IMG/VR virus record: IMGVR_UViG_3300032282_002981
Span: 1 to 44,421 of that record
DNA: 44,421 nucleotides
Reading direction: 5' to 3' (one strand)
From: a virus
Shown: piece by piece, positions 15,402 through 22,293 of the stretch
How positions within the stretch are numbered: the first letter of the stretch is position 1
Layout: each line of letters begins with the position of its first letter
The notes under the pieces: generated by a model
Told to the model about the DNA's origin: nothing
What the model saw: only the letters and a program-made list of their open reading frames with translations
The model's database searches: none
Program-made: the position numbers and the translations under genes

Positions 15402-15793
15402 TATGCAACCTCCTTAAGGATGGCATCAAATTCAGCCTGCATGCGGTAGGGCAGGCCCAGCTCAAAGCAAATGTAGGAGCCGCCGTATGCACGGTCGTAC
15501 TCAGTGAGGTTAAGGCTGTCAATGATCCAACGTACAGCCACTTCGCGGCTGGGCGCACCCAGCTCAATATTTTTAGCAACCTGCGACTCAAACTGAGCAA
15601 CGGCTATGGCCTCGCGAGCTTCTTCTTCCTTGATGGAAGCTTCAAGAGCACGGAGGAGACCGTCCCAGATAGCCTGCTTCTCGTCCATAGTGGACAAGTT
15701 CCAGTGATTCCAAAAGCCCTCACGTGGACGAAAGCCATATGCATCCTTGTGTAAATCGGACACAATATCTGCATCAAATGTGTACTGGCTCAT
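15401..15793 (-). CDS. Small phage protein (131 aa), early-type cassette
   Basis: Function unknown. MSQYTFDADIVSDLHKDAYG is followed by FRPREGFWNHW and a long Ala/Glu-rich helix (residues ~40-75), then NLTEYDRAYGGSYICFELGLP. The ATG at 15793 is chosen over one ten codons upstream because AAGGAG lies 8 nt before it and the upstream ATG falls between the -10 box and the expected leader. Paired with the 88-aa gene downstream (1-base overlap). A mostly helical 15-kDa acidic protein. Confidence 0.82.
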   Translation of the reverse strand: MSQYTFDADIVSDLHKDAYGFRPREGFWNHWNLSTMDEKQAIWDGLLRALEASIKEEEAREAIAVAQFESQVAKNIELGAPSREVAVRWIIDSLNLTEYDRAYGGSYICFELGLPYRMQAEFDAILKEVA

Positions 15794-15823
15794 CGCTGGC
15801 TCCTTATCGTTCATCATACCCAT

Positions 15824-15852
15824 ATTATGCTACAAAATGGGTTCACTGTCAA
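15824..15852 (-). promoter_or_regulatory. Sigma70-type promoter of the 131-aa/88-aa pair
   Basis: Minus-strand TTGACA (15852-15847), 17 bp, CATAAT (15829-15824), then a leader of about 24 nt with AAGGAG. Confidence 0.88.
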
Positions 15853-15882
15853 CCACTTTTTTCCACTTTTTTGGACTATTTT

Positions 15883-15910
15883 GCAGGTGTTGCAAGAATA
15901 CAACACCTGC
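15883..15910. repeat. Perfect 10-bp inverted repeat (hairpin) in intergenic region
   Basis: GCAGGTGTTG (15883-15892) and CAACACCTGC (15901-15910) with an 8-nt loop, 13 bp beyond the stop of the 86-aa gene. No clear T-run follows on the minus strand; on the plus strand a T-rich stretch starts ~10 nt later. Possibly a terminator or 3'-end stabiliser, or a protein-binding palindrome. Confidence 0.6.
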
Positions 15911-15923
15911 TAAGTTGTTGTTT

Positions 15924-16184
15924 TTATTGGATTTTTTGTGCTTTAGCAAATGCTTTGCTAGCAGGGCTCTCTACTAGCACTATATTTTGCATGCGCAAGT
16001 CTTGAAGGGCTTGCTTTATAGCTAATTTTACGTCTACGTCATCTAATACTGAGCGTGTAGTTAACACTTGCACAATTTTATTTGAAGTGTTGTCTGTAAC
16101 GAGCCCAATTTTAAGCTCAAAACGGTCCGTTTTTTTGCCGCTCCAAGTTTTAACTTGCTGTAGCTTTGCAATAGCTTGTGACAT
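15924..16184 (-). CDS. Small phage protein (86 aa), own early-type promoter
   Basis: Function unknown. 86 aa, basic, with Lys-rich N-terminal half (KLQQVKTWSGKKTDRFELK) and a strand-helix-strand pattern (GLVTDNTSNKIVQVLTTRS, VKLAIKQALQDLRM). No Cys or membrane segment. AAGGAG lies 6 nt before the ATG; a TTGACG-17-CATAAT promoter precedes it. Of the same style as the neighbouring 131-aa and 88-aa genes, small proteins with strong ribosome sites and host-like promoters, hence probably early host-interaction proteins. Confidence 0.8.
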   Translation of the reverse strand: MSQAIAKLQQVKTWSGKKTDRFELKIGLVTDNTSNKIVQVLTTRSVLDDVDVKLAIKQALQDLRMQNIVLVESPASKAFAKAQKIQ

Positions 16185-16213
16185 GTGTGACTCCTTAGTT
16201 GCCTAGTGTTTGT

Positions 16214-16242
16214 ATTATGCACGAAACGAGCGTGGGCGTCAA
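16214..16242 (-). promoter_or_regulatory. Sigma70-type promoter of the 86-aa gene
   Basis: Minus-strand TTGACG (16242-16237), 17 bp, CATAAT (16219-16214), leader of ~24 nt. It fires away from the gp14 promoter in a divergent 145-bp gap. Confidence 0.85.
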
Positions 16243-16303
16243 CCGTTTTTCTAGGATTTTTGTGTTGTATTTTTGCAACAGATCTCAGCTGGATGGCTGG
16301 CAC

Positions 16304-16311
16304 CATAAATA
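16304..16311 (+). promoter_or_regulatory. Late-type promoter of gp14/gp15
   Basis: CATAAATA on the plus strand, 18 nt before the gp14 ATG and upstream of its GAGGAA ribosome site. One base from the T4 late consensus. The only candidate promoter seen for the plus-strand block. Confidence 0.7.
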
Positions 16312-16329
16312 TACTGTGAGGAACCTATA

Positions 16330-17391
16330 ATGCCACGTTTAAGCCTTTGGCGCAAAGATAAGACCAACGATTACAAGTTCATTGATCGCAACATCAAAGA
16401 ACAGTTCATGGTTGGCGGAACATCCATCCTGATCCACAAATACATTGGCCCTGATCCGCAAGGCGAAACAGGAGATCCAACACAGCCCAACTATCAAGCT
16501 GACGATGTTTTCAATGAAACAAAAATCCAGGACTTGCTGTTCTTAGAAAATCGTGATCGCAAGTACGACAAAGACATCTATGATATGCGCGGTGTGTACA
16601 ACGTAGGCGACAATGATTTTGACCTGACACAGTTTGGCCTGTTCATCAACACAGACGTACTGTTTATCACGTTCCACTTGAACGACATGATCGAACGACT
16701 GGGTCGCAAGATAATGGCAGGTGACGTGTTTGAAGTTCCGCATCAGCGCGATGATACGCTACTTGATCCCAATGCTCCAGCTATCAACAAATGGTATGTG
16801 GTACAGGATGCTAGCAAGGCAGCAGAAGGATACAGCCAAACATGGTGGCCACACTTGTGGCGTGTCAAGGCTGCTCCGTTAACAGACGCACAAGAATACA
16901 AGGACATACTTGGACAAGCAACTGATCCTGACAGTCTTAAGAACCAGATCAGTACCTATGTCAAAGAGAAAGAAATTTCAGACGCAATCGTTGCGGCAGC
17001 GGCCCAAGAAGTTCCAGACTTGTATCCGGATGTCAGTACGCTGTTCAACTATGATACTCCGCCTGATCCAAATGGTCCAACTGATGCGGCAGGGTTTGAA
17101 CAATATTATGGAGTACCAATCGCAAGCGGTGTGATATTTCCAGGTAACCCACAGCAAGGTGATATGTTCATACGTACAGATTTCTTACCAAACCGCTTGT
17201 TCGTATATCGTGGCGGTCGTTGGGCAAGATTGTACGACAACGTGTTCCCGAGCAGGACAGATGTTGTTGCACGTTCTGTCAACGCAGGTGGCTTTATCAA
17301 CAATGACACACAAGGTGTCAACCTTGATGGCCAGGCTTATCCAACAAGACAACCAATCAGCGGTGTGGTTAAACCAAGGACAGACTTCTAA
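16330..17391 (+). CDS. gp14: gp14 neck protein
   Basis: Neck/head-completion protein that joins head to tail with gp13 and gp15. 353 aa against 256 in T4. Pattern seen: LLFLENRDRKYDKDIYDMRG, the FDLTQFGLFINTDVLFITFH segment, GDVFEVPHQRDDTLLDP, KWYVVQDASKAAEG and WWPHLWRVKAAPLTD, which fit marine gp14 proteins. Residues ~268-302 hold a short module (QQGDMFIRTDFL then LFVYRGGRWARLYD) resembling inserts in gp18 and gp15. AGGA 7 nt before the ATG. Its stop overlaps the gp15 start by one base (TAATG). The strand switch separates it from gp13. Confidence 0.85.
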   Translation: MPRLSLWRKDKTNDYKFIDRNIKEQFMVGGTSILIHKYIGPDPQGETGDPTQPNYQADDVFNETKIQDLLFLENRDRKYDKDIYDMRGVYNVGDNDFDLTQFGLFINTDVLFITFHLNDMIERLGRKIMAGDVFEVPHQRDDTLLDPNAPAINKWYVVQDASKAAEGYSQTWWPHLWRVKAAPLTDAQEYKDILGQATDPDSLKNQISTYVKEKEISDAIVAAAAQEVPDLYPDVSTLFNYDTPPDPNGPTDAAGFEQYYGVPIASGVIFPGNPQQGDMFIRTDFLPNRLFVYRGGRWARLYDNVFPSRTDVVARSVNAGGFINNDTQGVNLDGQAYPTRQPISGVVKPRTDF

Positions 17392-18737
17392 TGAATTATT
17401 TCTACGATCGCCAAATACGTCGTTACCTGCAACAGTTCATGCGATTCTTTGCAGGCTTCAGTGTGAAGATGGGCAAGGATACAAATGGATTAGACATATA
17501 TCAAAAAGTTCCTGTGCGCTACGGTGATATCAATCGTATGGCAGCGCACATCTTGAAGAACAACAGTGACAACACCATGAACACAGTTCCGTTCATTGCT
17601 GTGTATATCACTGAACTGTTGCCTGCACCAGAACGCCGGCTCAATCCCACACATACTGACTCAGTACAAGTGTACGAAAAACAGTACGATGCGGCCAGCG
17701 GTCAATTCCTAGACCAAATGGGACAGACATATACCATCAAGCGTCACATGCCTGTACCATATGACCTAAACGTACAGGTTGATATATGGACTTCAAATAC
17801 TGATCAAAAGCTACAGTTGATGGAACAGATATTGGTGTTGTTCAATCCGTCGCTGGACCTGCGCAACAACGACAACGTGTTTGACTGGAGCCGCATGAAC
17901 TTTGTGGAACTGATCAATACTGTATGGAGTGTGCGACAAGTTCCCAATGGCACAGATGATGTGCTTGATGTGGCTAGCATGATATTCAACTTGCCTATCT
18001 TTATCAATCCTCCTGCAATGGTACAGCGCCAGCAGTTGATCTACAACGTGATCAACACGATCCGTGCAGGTGACCAGGATGAGCTTAATCAGTTACTGGA
18101 TGATACCTATATCAGCGACGTGCAGTCCAAGTGGCAAAGTGTCACAGATCCTGAACGTGCTGTGCGTTTGGCCAACGGTGAACTTACATTGCTCACGCGA
18201 GATCTAAAGACCACAGTGGGCGGCGACTTGTTGTTATGGAACAAGTTCCTAGAGTCGTATGGTGGCATACGCAACGGTATAAGCCAGATCCGTGTCAATC
18301 GGCAGGATCGTCCAGGTGTATGGGGAGGCGAATATGTTGGTGTACTAACTGAACACCCAACTGACCCAAACAAACTTCTTGTTGATATCGATAGTGATAG
18401 TTTGCCTTCAAACACAAAGACAGCTATTGATGGCGTAATAGATCCTACACGTGCCGCACCAGGTGCAGGATTGCCTGCGGCAGCGGCTGGCCAGCGATAC
18501 ATAGTTGTATCATCACCTGCTGAGATTCCTGCATGGGATGGTCTTGTAGCAAATCCCGAAGACATCATTGAATACAATGGTAGTGCGTGGGTGATAAGTT
18601 TTGATGCGGCTGCTTCTACCGCAGTCGAATATGTCTTAAATATTGCAAGCAATCAACAATTAGCTTTCATGGATGGACAATGGATACTGAGTTACGAGGG
18701 GATATTTCAACCGGGATACTGGCGCCTGCTGGTGTAA
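17391..18737 (+). CDS. gp15: gp15 tail terminator / sheath stabiliser, extended
   Basis: Caps the finished tail and provides the head-binding interface. 448 aa, much longer than T4 gp15 (272). Core at residues 1-210: MNYFYDRQIRRYLQQFMRFF, VPVRYGDINRMAAHIL, VPFIAVYITELLPAP, then QTYTIKRHMPVPYDLNVQVD and LMEQILVLFNPSLDL. Residues ~210-340 are a helix-rich extension and ~355-445 carry a DIIEYNGSAWVISF-type module similar to those in gp14 and gp18. Starts inside the gp14 stop and overlaps the Nudix start by 58 nt, so the plus-strand genes are tightly coupled. Confidence 0.88.
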   Translation: MNYFYDRQIRRYLQQFMRFFAGFSVKMGKDTNGLDIYQKVPVRYGDINRMAAHILKNNSDNTMNTVPFIAVYITELLPAPERRLNPTHTDSVQVYEKQYDAASGQFLDQMGQTYTIKRHMPVPYDLNVQVDIWTSNTDQKLQLMEQILVLFNPSLDLRNNDNVFDWSRMNFVELINTVWSVRQVPNGTDDVLDVASMIFNLPIFINPPAMVQRQQLIYNVINTIRAGDQDELNQLLDDTYISDVQSKWQSVTDPERAVRLANGELTLLTRDLKTTVGGDLLLWNKFLESYGGIRNGISQIRVNRQDRPGVWGGEYVGVLTEHPTDPNKLLVDIDSDSLPSNTKTAIDGVIDPTRAAPGAGLPAAAAGQRYIVVSSPAEIPAWDGLVANPEDIIEYNGSAWVISFDAAASTAVEYVLNIASNQQLAFMDGQWILSYEGIFQPGYWRLLV

Positions 18738-19165
18738 CACGAGCCGCTGGCGGTTTGATCTATGCACTAGACACGCACAGATATTGCTGGCAGTTACGTA
18801 GCACAGAAGAAAAGTGGAGCGGCACATGGGGATTATGGGGTGGTCGCAGTAATCCCAAAGAAAGCCCTCGAGACACGCTACTTAGAGAGTGCCAAGAAGA
18901 AACAGGCATAACAGAATGGAACAAAATCGTACCATTGCATAGATACGTTAGCAAAGACAAGAAATTTATCTACGACACATTTTGCTTGGTAGTAGAGAAA
19001 GAATTCCTTCCAGTACTAGATCACGAAAGCGATGGCTACTGCTGGTTACCACTCGGAGTTCAGCCAAAGCCACTACATCACAAAAGCAAACAGCTGGTAC
19101 AGAATAGCAGTTTCATGAGCAAGTTGGTCAACATGGAGAAATGGTTAGATCAGCATGTCGATTGA
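18680..19165 (+). CDS. Nudix hydrolase
   Basis: Hydrolyses nucleoside-diphosphate-linked substrates. The box is complete: G-RSNPK-E, then seven residues, RECQEETGI (pattern GX5EX7REUXEEXGU) at residues ~55-77, with the preceding WSGTWGLWGG typical of the family. 161 aa from the ATG at 18680, which overlaps the gp15 end by 58 nt; no other in-frame ATG precedes the fold, so a long overlap is hard to avoid. The substrate cannot be read from sequence: oxidised dNTP, ADP-ribose, dinucleoside polyphosphate or capped RNA are all known for phage Nudix enzymes. It overlaps the next gene by 11 nt. Confidence 0.9.
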   Translation: MDTELRGDISTGILAPAGVTRAAGGLIYALDTHRYCWQLRSTEEKWSGTWGLWGGRSNPKESPRDTLLRECQEETGITEWNKIVPLHRYVSKDKKFIYDTFCLVVEKEFLPVLDHESDGYCWLPLGVQPKPLHHKSKQLVQNSSFMSKLVNMEKWLDQHVD

Positions 19166-19559
19166 AGCAGAAATAATTATTTTTCCAAAGACTATCAAGG
19201 CACCAGTAACCAGGCGCGGCGTAGATTTATATCATTGCTGGGATAAAAGACTAGCCAATCCACGACTAAAGAAAACATACAAAGACAGTATCAGTTGGAT
19301 CGAGCGTTGGTACTTAGAAGCAAGATACCATGCGAACAAAGAAAATTGGGATCACCCTATTGTAAAAGCTGTAAGGGAAGATAAAGAATTTAATCGACTG
19401 TTACGTTGGTGTTGCCTAGAGGATATCAAGTTATTGCAGACGTTAGCTGAAAATCCTATCTATAGGGACAGTAGTGCTACACAAAGACGTAGGCTTATCA
19501 TATGGCACAACAAATTTGCCGCGCTTATACTAAATCAGGAAATAGACAATCGCTTATAA
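19155..19559 (+). CDS. Unknown protein (134 aa), convergent with the bilin reductase gene
   Basis: Not recognised. Basic, helical, Trp/Tyr-rich: DLYHCWDKRLANPRLKKTY, ISWIERWYLEARYHANK, then RLLRWCCLEDIKLLQTLAEN. No metal motif beyond an adjacent Cys pair. The ATG overlaps the Nudix end by 11 nt, so it is probably co-translated. The last 35 bp overlap the end of the oppositely directed bilin reductase gene. A small inverted repeat at 19549-19567 spans its stop codon. Confidence 0.7.
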   Translation: MSIEAEIIIFPKTIKAPVTRRGVDLYHCWDKRLANPRLKKTYKDSISWIERWYLEARYHANKENWDHPIVKAVREDKEFNRLLRWCCLEDIKLLQTLAENPIYRDSSATQRRRLIIWHNKFAALILNQEIDNRL

Positions 19560-20196
19560 AGCGATTAACAGTAGTTTCATCAAAGCCAAGACTTTGCATT
19601 ACCCGAGGCGTATGAGGATTCATACGTTGATGCTGAGAATAAAAGTTCTGGCATCCTTTTGTATACTCTCTTTCTTTAAGATCAAGAGTTTTCCCTACAT
19701 TACCTAAGTACCACGGCAACGTAGTTGATACCATGTTTAGAATCTGATCAATTTCTTTTTCGTCACTTACGTTACCAGCGGCTACCATACCCGGGCTGAA
19801 TATCATACGTGCCCACTCAGGTAGTTCGCGTTCTTTCCGCCAATCATATTGCTTAACATGTTCTTGAAACCATAACATCATTTCATGTCGTGGATCACTT
19901 GACGCACTAAAATCATGGAAGCAACCGGTTATCTTCTTCTCGCCACAAATGATATCAAACCCAAATATAGGGCTTGTATCGTTAGTATGTGGATAGACTG
20001 TTACGTGTAACATATAGAGACCTTTTGTATCACGAACATCTACTGCATCAAGATGGGCTCGTCTGTAGGATGCTGATGTCCACACATGATTAGGCCAAGG
20101 AAAATCATGCCCTTCGTTGACTGGCAATCCAGTTGAGTCTAACATCGCCTGGATATCATCTTGAAGCTTCAGCATGGTGTCCCAAACATAGCTCAT
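19525..20196 (-). CDS. Ferredoxin-dependent bilin reductase (PcyX/PcyA/PebS family)
   Basis: Reduces biliverdin IXalpha with electrons from ferredoxin to a phycobilin. 223 aa, normal for the family. Seen: SYRRAHLDAVDVRDTKGLYM at ~43-62, LHVTVYPHTNDTSPIFGFD (His64), ITGCFHDFSASSDPRH with candidate catalytic Asp95, the LPEWARMIFSP helix near 125-135 and the C-terminal VNRFISDCLFP. The HDFS Asp and LPEW..IFS element are family hallmarks. Phage members make phycoerythrobilin (PebS; PcyX from uncultured ocean phages), and the product here cannot be assigned by eye. It overlaps the heme oxygenase stop by 4 nt (ATGA), so substrate supply and reduction are coupled. Confidence 0.9.
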   Translation of the reverse strand: MSYVWDTMLKLQDDIQAMLDSTGLPVNEGHDFPWPNHVWTSASYRRAHLDAVDVRDTKGLYMLHVTVYPHTNDTSPIFGFDIICGEKKITGCFHDFSASSDPRHEMMLWFQEHVKQYDWRKERELPEWARMIFSPGMVAAGNVSDEKEIDQILNMVSTTLPWYLGNVGKTLDLKEREYTKGCQNFYSQHQRMNPHTPRVMQSLGFDETTVNRFISDCLFPDLV

Positions 20197-20732
20197 ATCA
20201 TTATTTCTTCCATTGCTTGCATAGTAAGTTCAAATCCTTTGTTGGCTTCATCTGCTAGGTCGTCTGATACATTGGCTCGTATTATTGCTTCTAGACCGGC
20301 AGCATCGTCATAGTCTACGTGGTGCATAGGCATCTTGACTATTTTCTTCAGCATTTGACCTCCACGTAGGTCTCCTAGATAATGAACATAAACATGCGCC
20401 CAGGCTTCTCTATCACTGATACTTAATACATGATCTATATAATTTGATGTGGATGCTAGGGTTCTTGGTTGTACACCAGTTTTTTCTATGTCTTCGTTAA
20501 ATTGCGCAGTCCTGTCAAAACCTGGATGCTGTTCGCTTAATCCTAGCTTGGCACCTAGTGCTACTAATAAATTTCTTTTCCAGGCAAGATAATCTGCCCA
20601 TTGTGCAGGTGTCAGTTGATTTTTGACCATCGACGAAACAAAAGCATGACGCTCTGCTCGTCGATGATTTTCTTGTGTTAGTTCTTTAAGTGTAGTCATA
20701 CAGGTAATTATGCCTGCACTCAAGAAGCTCAT
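20193..20732 (-). CDS. ho1: Heme oxygenase (biliverdin-forming)
   Basis: Opens heme to biliverdin, CO and iron using reduced ferredoxin, supplying the adjacent bilin reductase. Seen: proximal His23 in TQENHRRAERHAF, distal-helix GDLRGGQ at 120-126 (family GDxSGG), and HVYVHYLGD before it. 179 aa from the ATG at 20732, or 168 from the ATG at 20699 (MTTLKELTQ), which is where homologues usually begin; the upstream ATG is 3 nt after the transporter stop and would be coupled to it, while the inner ATG has no ribosome site. Compact beside cyanobacterial heme oxygenases (~230-240 aa), lacking much of the C-terminal tail. Confidence 0.93.
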   Translation of the reverse strand: MSFLSAGIITCMTTLKELTQENHRRAERHAFVSSMVKNQLTPAQWADYLAWKRNLLVALGAKLGLSEQHPGFDRTAQFNEDIEKTGVQPRTLASTSNYIDHVLSISDREAWAHVYVHYLGDLRGGQMLKKIVKMPMHHVDYDDAAGLEAIIRANVSDDLADEANKGFELTMQAMEEIMI

Positions 20733-20735
20733 CGC

Positions 20736-21779
20736 TCACACTAAGAAAGTGAGAGTGCCAGCTGTTACTAATAGTATTGCCGCCCATGAACCAAGTGCAA
20801 TGTAATAGGTCTTCAGAGGTGTACCAAAATATCTATTACCAACCATCACGCATTTATGTGTTGGACTCAACAAATATCCGGCATAATCAACTGCAAAGAA
20901 CCACAAGAAATATTGTGGTCCAAACAGTTGCCCTAACAGCACAGCAAAGGCAACAAATTTACCCGAACTTCCCATCAAGAAACTAGCTACAAACCCAACA
21001 AGACTGATTATCAACATTCCCATAAATGTTGTTGGATCAAGTCCAAGTGACTGTATATAGGTTTGATAATCTTTTTCATACATCTTGAAATAATTACCCA
21101 AGATGATCACTGTAGCAACTACAATTATCACCTCCCAGTTGACATAAGACAACAATTTTCTTGGAGACCATTGCTGTGTGATAAACACATAGTATAATGT
21201 CAACAATCCAAAGATTGCAAACACATTATTTTCTCCGCCGCCCCATATGTATAATCCTAATGCAATAAACATCGGGAATATATTGCGTATGACTGAACTG
21301 ATCTTAAAGTTACCTGGTGTTATCACAATATCTTCTTCTTTGACCTGATACCAAATGTACCAAGCAATAAAAGCAAAGCTCACAACTAACAGTGGTGCGA
21401 TCATACCTATGAAAGTAGCATAGGTCAAACCAAATGCCGCTATCGGTAATATCACTGTTTTTTCCAGTGGTGACCACATGTAGTAGTGATGTGTAGACAG
21501 ATAATCAACTATGCCTAGTTTTTCTCGTCCTGGTCCTGATTTTGGGGCTACAGTATCTAGCAATCCTGCTGATACAGTTACTCGTCCTTCAATAGGCAAT
21601 ATTCCGCCTATTGCACTGAGCAACACCACCACAAACTTATTTGAACGGAAAGTATTTCTTACATAGGCAAACGCTGGGGCAAATAGAGCATACTCTTTAG
21701 CTAGTCCGGCGCTGATCATAATGAAGAATACCATCCATAGGTAGCCGAGACCACCTGTAAGTTTTGGAAGCATTTCCAT
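20736..21779 (-). CDS. Polytopic inner-membrane transporter-like protein, DUF401 type
   Basis: Integral membrane protein, 347 aa, about nine or ten hydrophobic helices. Two half-repeats can be seen: ILPIEGRVTVSAGLLDTVAP at 60-79 and LSPTHKCVMVGNRYFG near 310-325, resembling paired substrate-gate motifs of the DUF401 family within ion-transporter-like proteins. VDYLSTHHYYMWSPLEKTV between helices also fits. Substrate unknown. AAGGA is 8 nt before the ATG. It precedes heme oxygenase by 3 nt, so transporter, heme oxygenase and bilin reductase form one translational unit. Full-length-looking transporters are uncommon in phage genomes. Slightly short for the family (~400 aa), so an end helix may be missing. 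Confidence 0.78.
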   Translation of the reverse strand: MEMLPKLTGGLGYLWMVFFIMISAGLAKEYALFAPAFAYVRNTFRSNKFVVVLLSAIGGILPIEGRVTVSAGLLDTVAPKSGPGREKLGIVDYLSTHHYYMWSPLEKTVILPIAAFGLTYATFIGMIAPLLVVSFAFIAWYIWYQVKEEDIVITPGNFKISSVIRNIFPMFIALGLYIWGGGENNVFAIFGLLTLYYVFITQQWSPRKLLSYVNWEVIIVVATVIILGNYFKMYEKDYQTYIQSLGLDPTTFMGMLIISLVGFVASFLMGSSGKFVAFAVLLGQLFGPQYFLWFFAVDYAGYLLSPTHKCVMVGNRYFGTPLKTYYIALGSWAAILLVTAGTLTFLV

Positions 21780-21843
21780 GTTTTATTTCCTTAGGATTGC
21801 ATTGTAATTCAATGCATACTAATTATAGCTTGTGACCGATATC

Positions 21844-22293
21844 CTAGTCTACGAAGTCAATTACCAATATGCTTCTTTTGGTTGTAGCAGGCAAACTCTG
21901 ATGCATCACGTTGCCTGGAAAATAAACATAATCGCCTGTCTGTAACAACACGTGGGTATTGCCAATTTTTAGTTCGCCGATGCCTCTGACATTCAATATC
22001 AGTGTGATCTGACTGCTGGCGTGTATATGTGGATCTTGGTAACCACCGATCTGATAATCAATTACCCAAGAGCTTTTGACTCGTTTATTGATTTGTTCTA
22101 TTGCAGGTTCAAGGGCTTCAAACCAGGCGCGATGCCACATTGGCCTTTTCATATCATTGTTCAATGCAACCTGGAATCCGTTGTGTGTAGTGGTTTCTTC
22201 TTGTACTTGTTCCTCAAGAAGTCTTTCTACATCCATCCAGACATCGTAATCTTGTAATTCACTGTCATGTATTTCTATACGACCGCGTTGCAT
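21844..22293 (-). CDS. Cupin-fold metal-binding protein
   Basis: 149 aa with a C-terminal cupin barrel. Motif 1: GGYQDPHIHASSQITLIL (His89, His91); motif 2: LLQTGDYVYFPGNVMHQSLP (Pro126-Gly127 and His131). Three histidines would bind Fe(II), Zn or Mn; a Glu normally in motif 1 is not clear. The first ~60 residues are charged and include PMWHRAWFEALEPA. It could be a small dioxygenase, an isomerase or a non-enzymatic sensor. The start directly follows the previous stop (TAA-ATG). About 64 bp separate it from the transporter gene, the largest gap within this run. Confidence 0.75.
   Translation of the reverse strand: MQRGRIEIHDSELQDYDVWMDVERLLEEQVQEETTTHNGFQVALNNDMKRPMWHRAWFEALEPAIEQINKRVKSSWVIDYQIGGYQDPHIHASSQITLILNVRGIGELKIGNTHVLLQTGDYVYFPGNVMHQSLPATTKRSILVIDFVD

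Noticed and set aside
21822-21827. TATAAT on the minus strand before the transporter gene as a sigma70 promoter
   Set aside because: The only TTGAC upstream is 27 bp away and no extended -10 is present; spacing is incompatible with the five clear promoters, which all have 17 bp.
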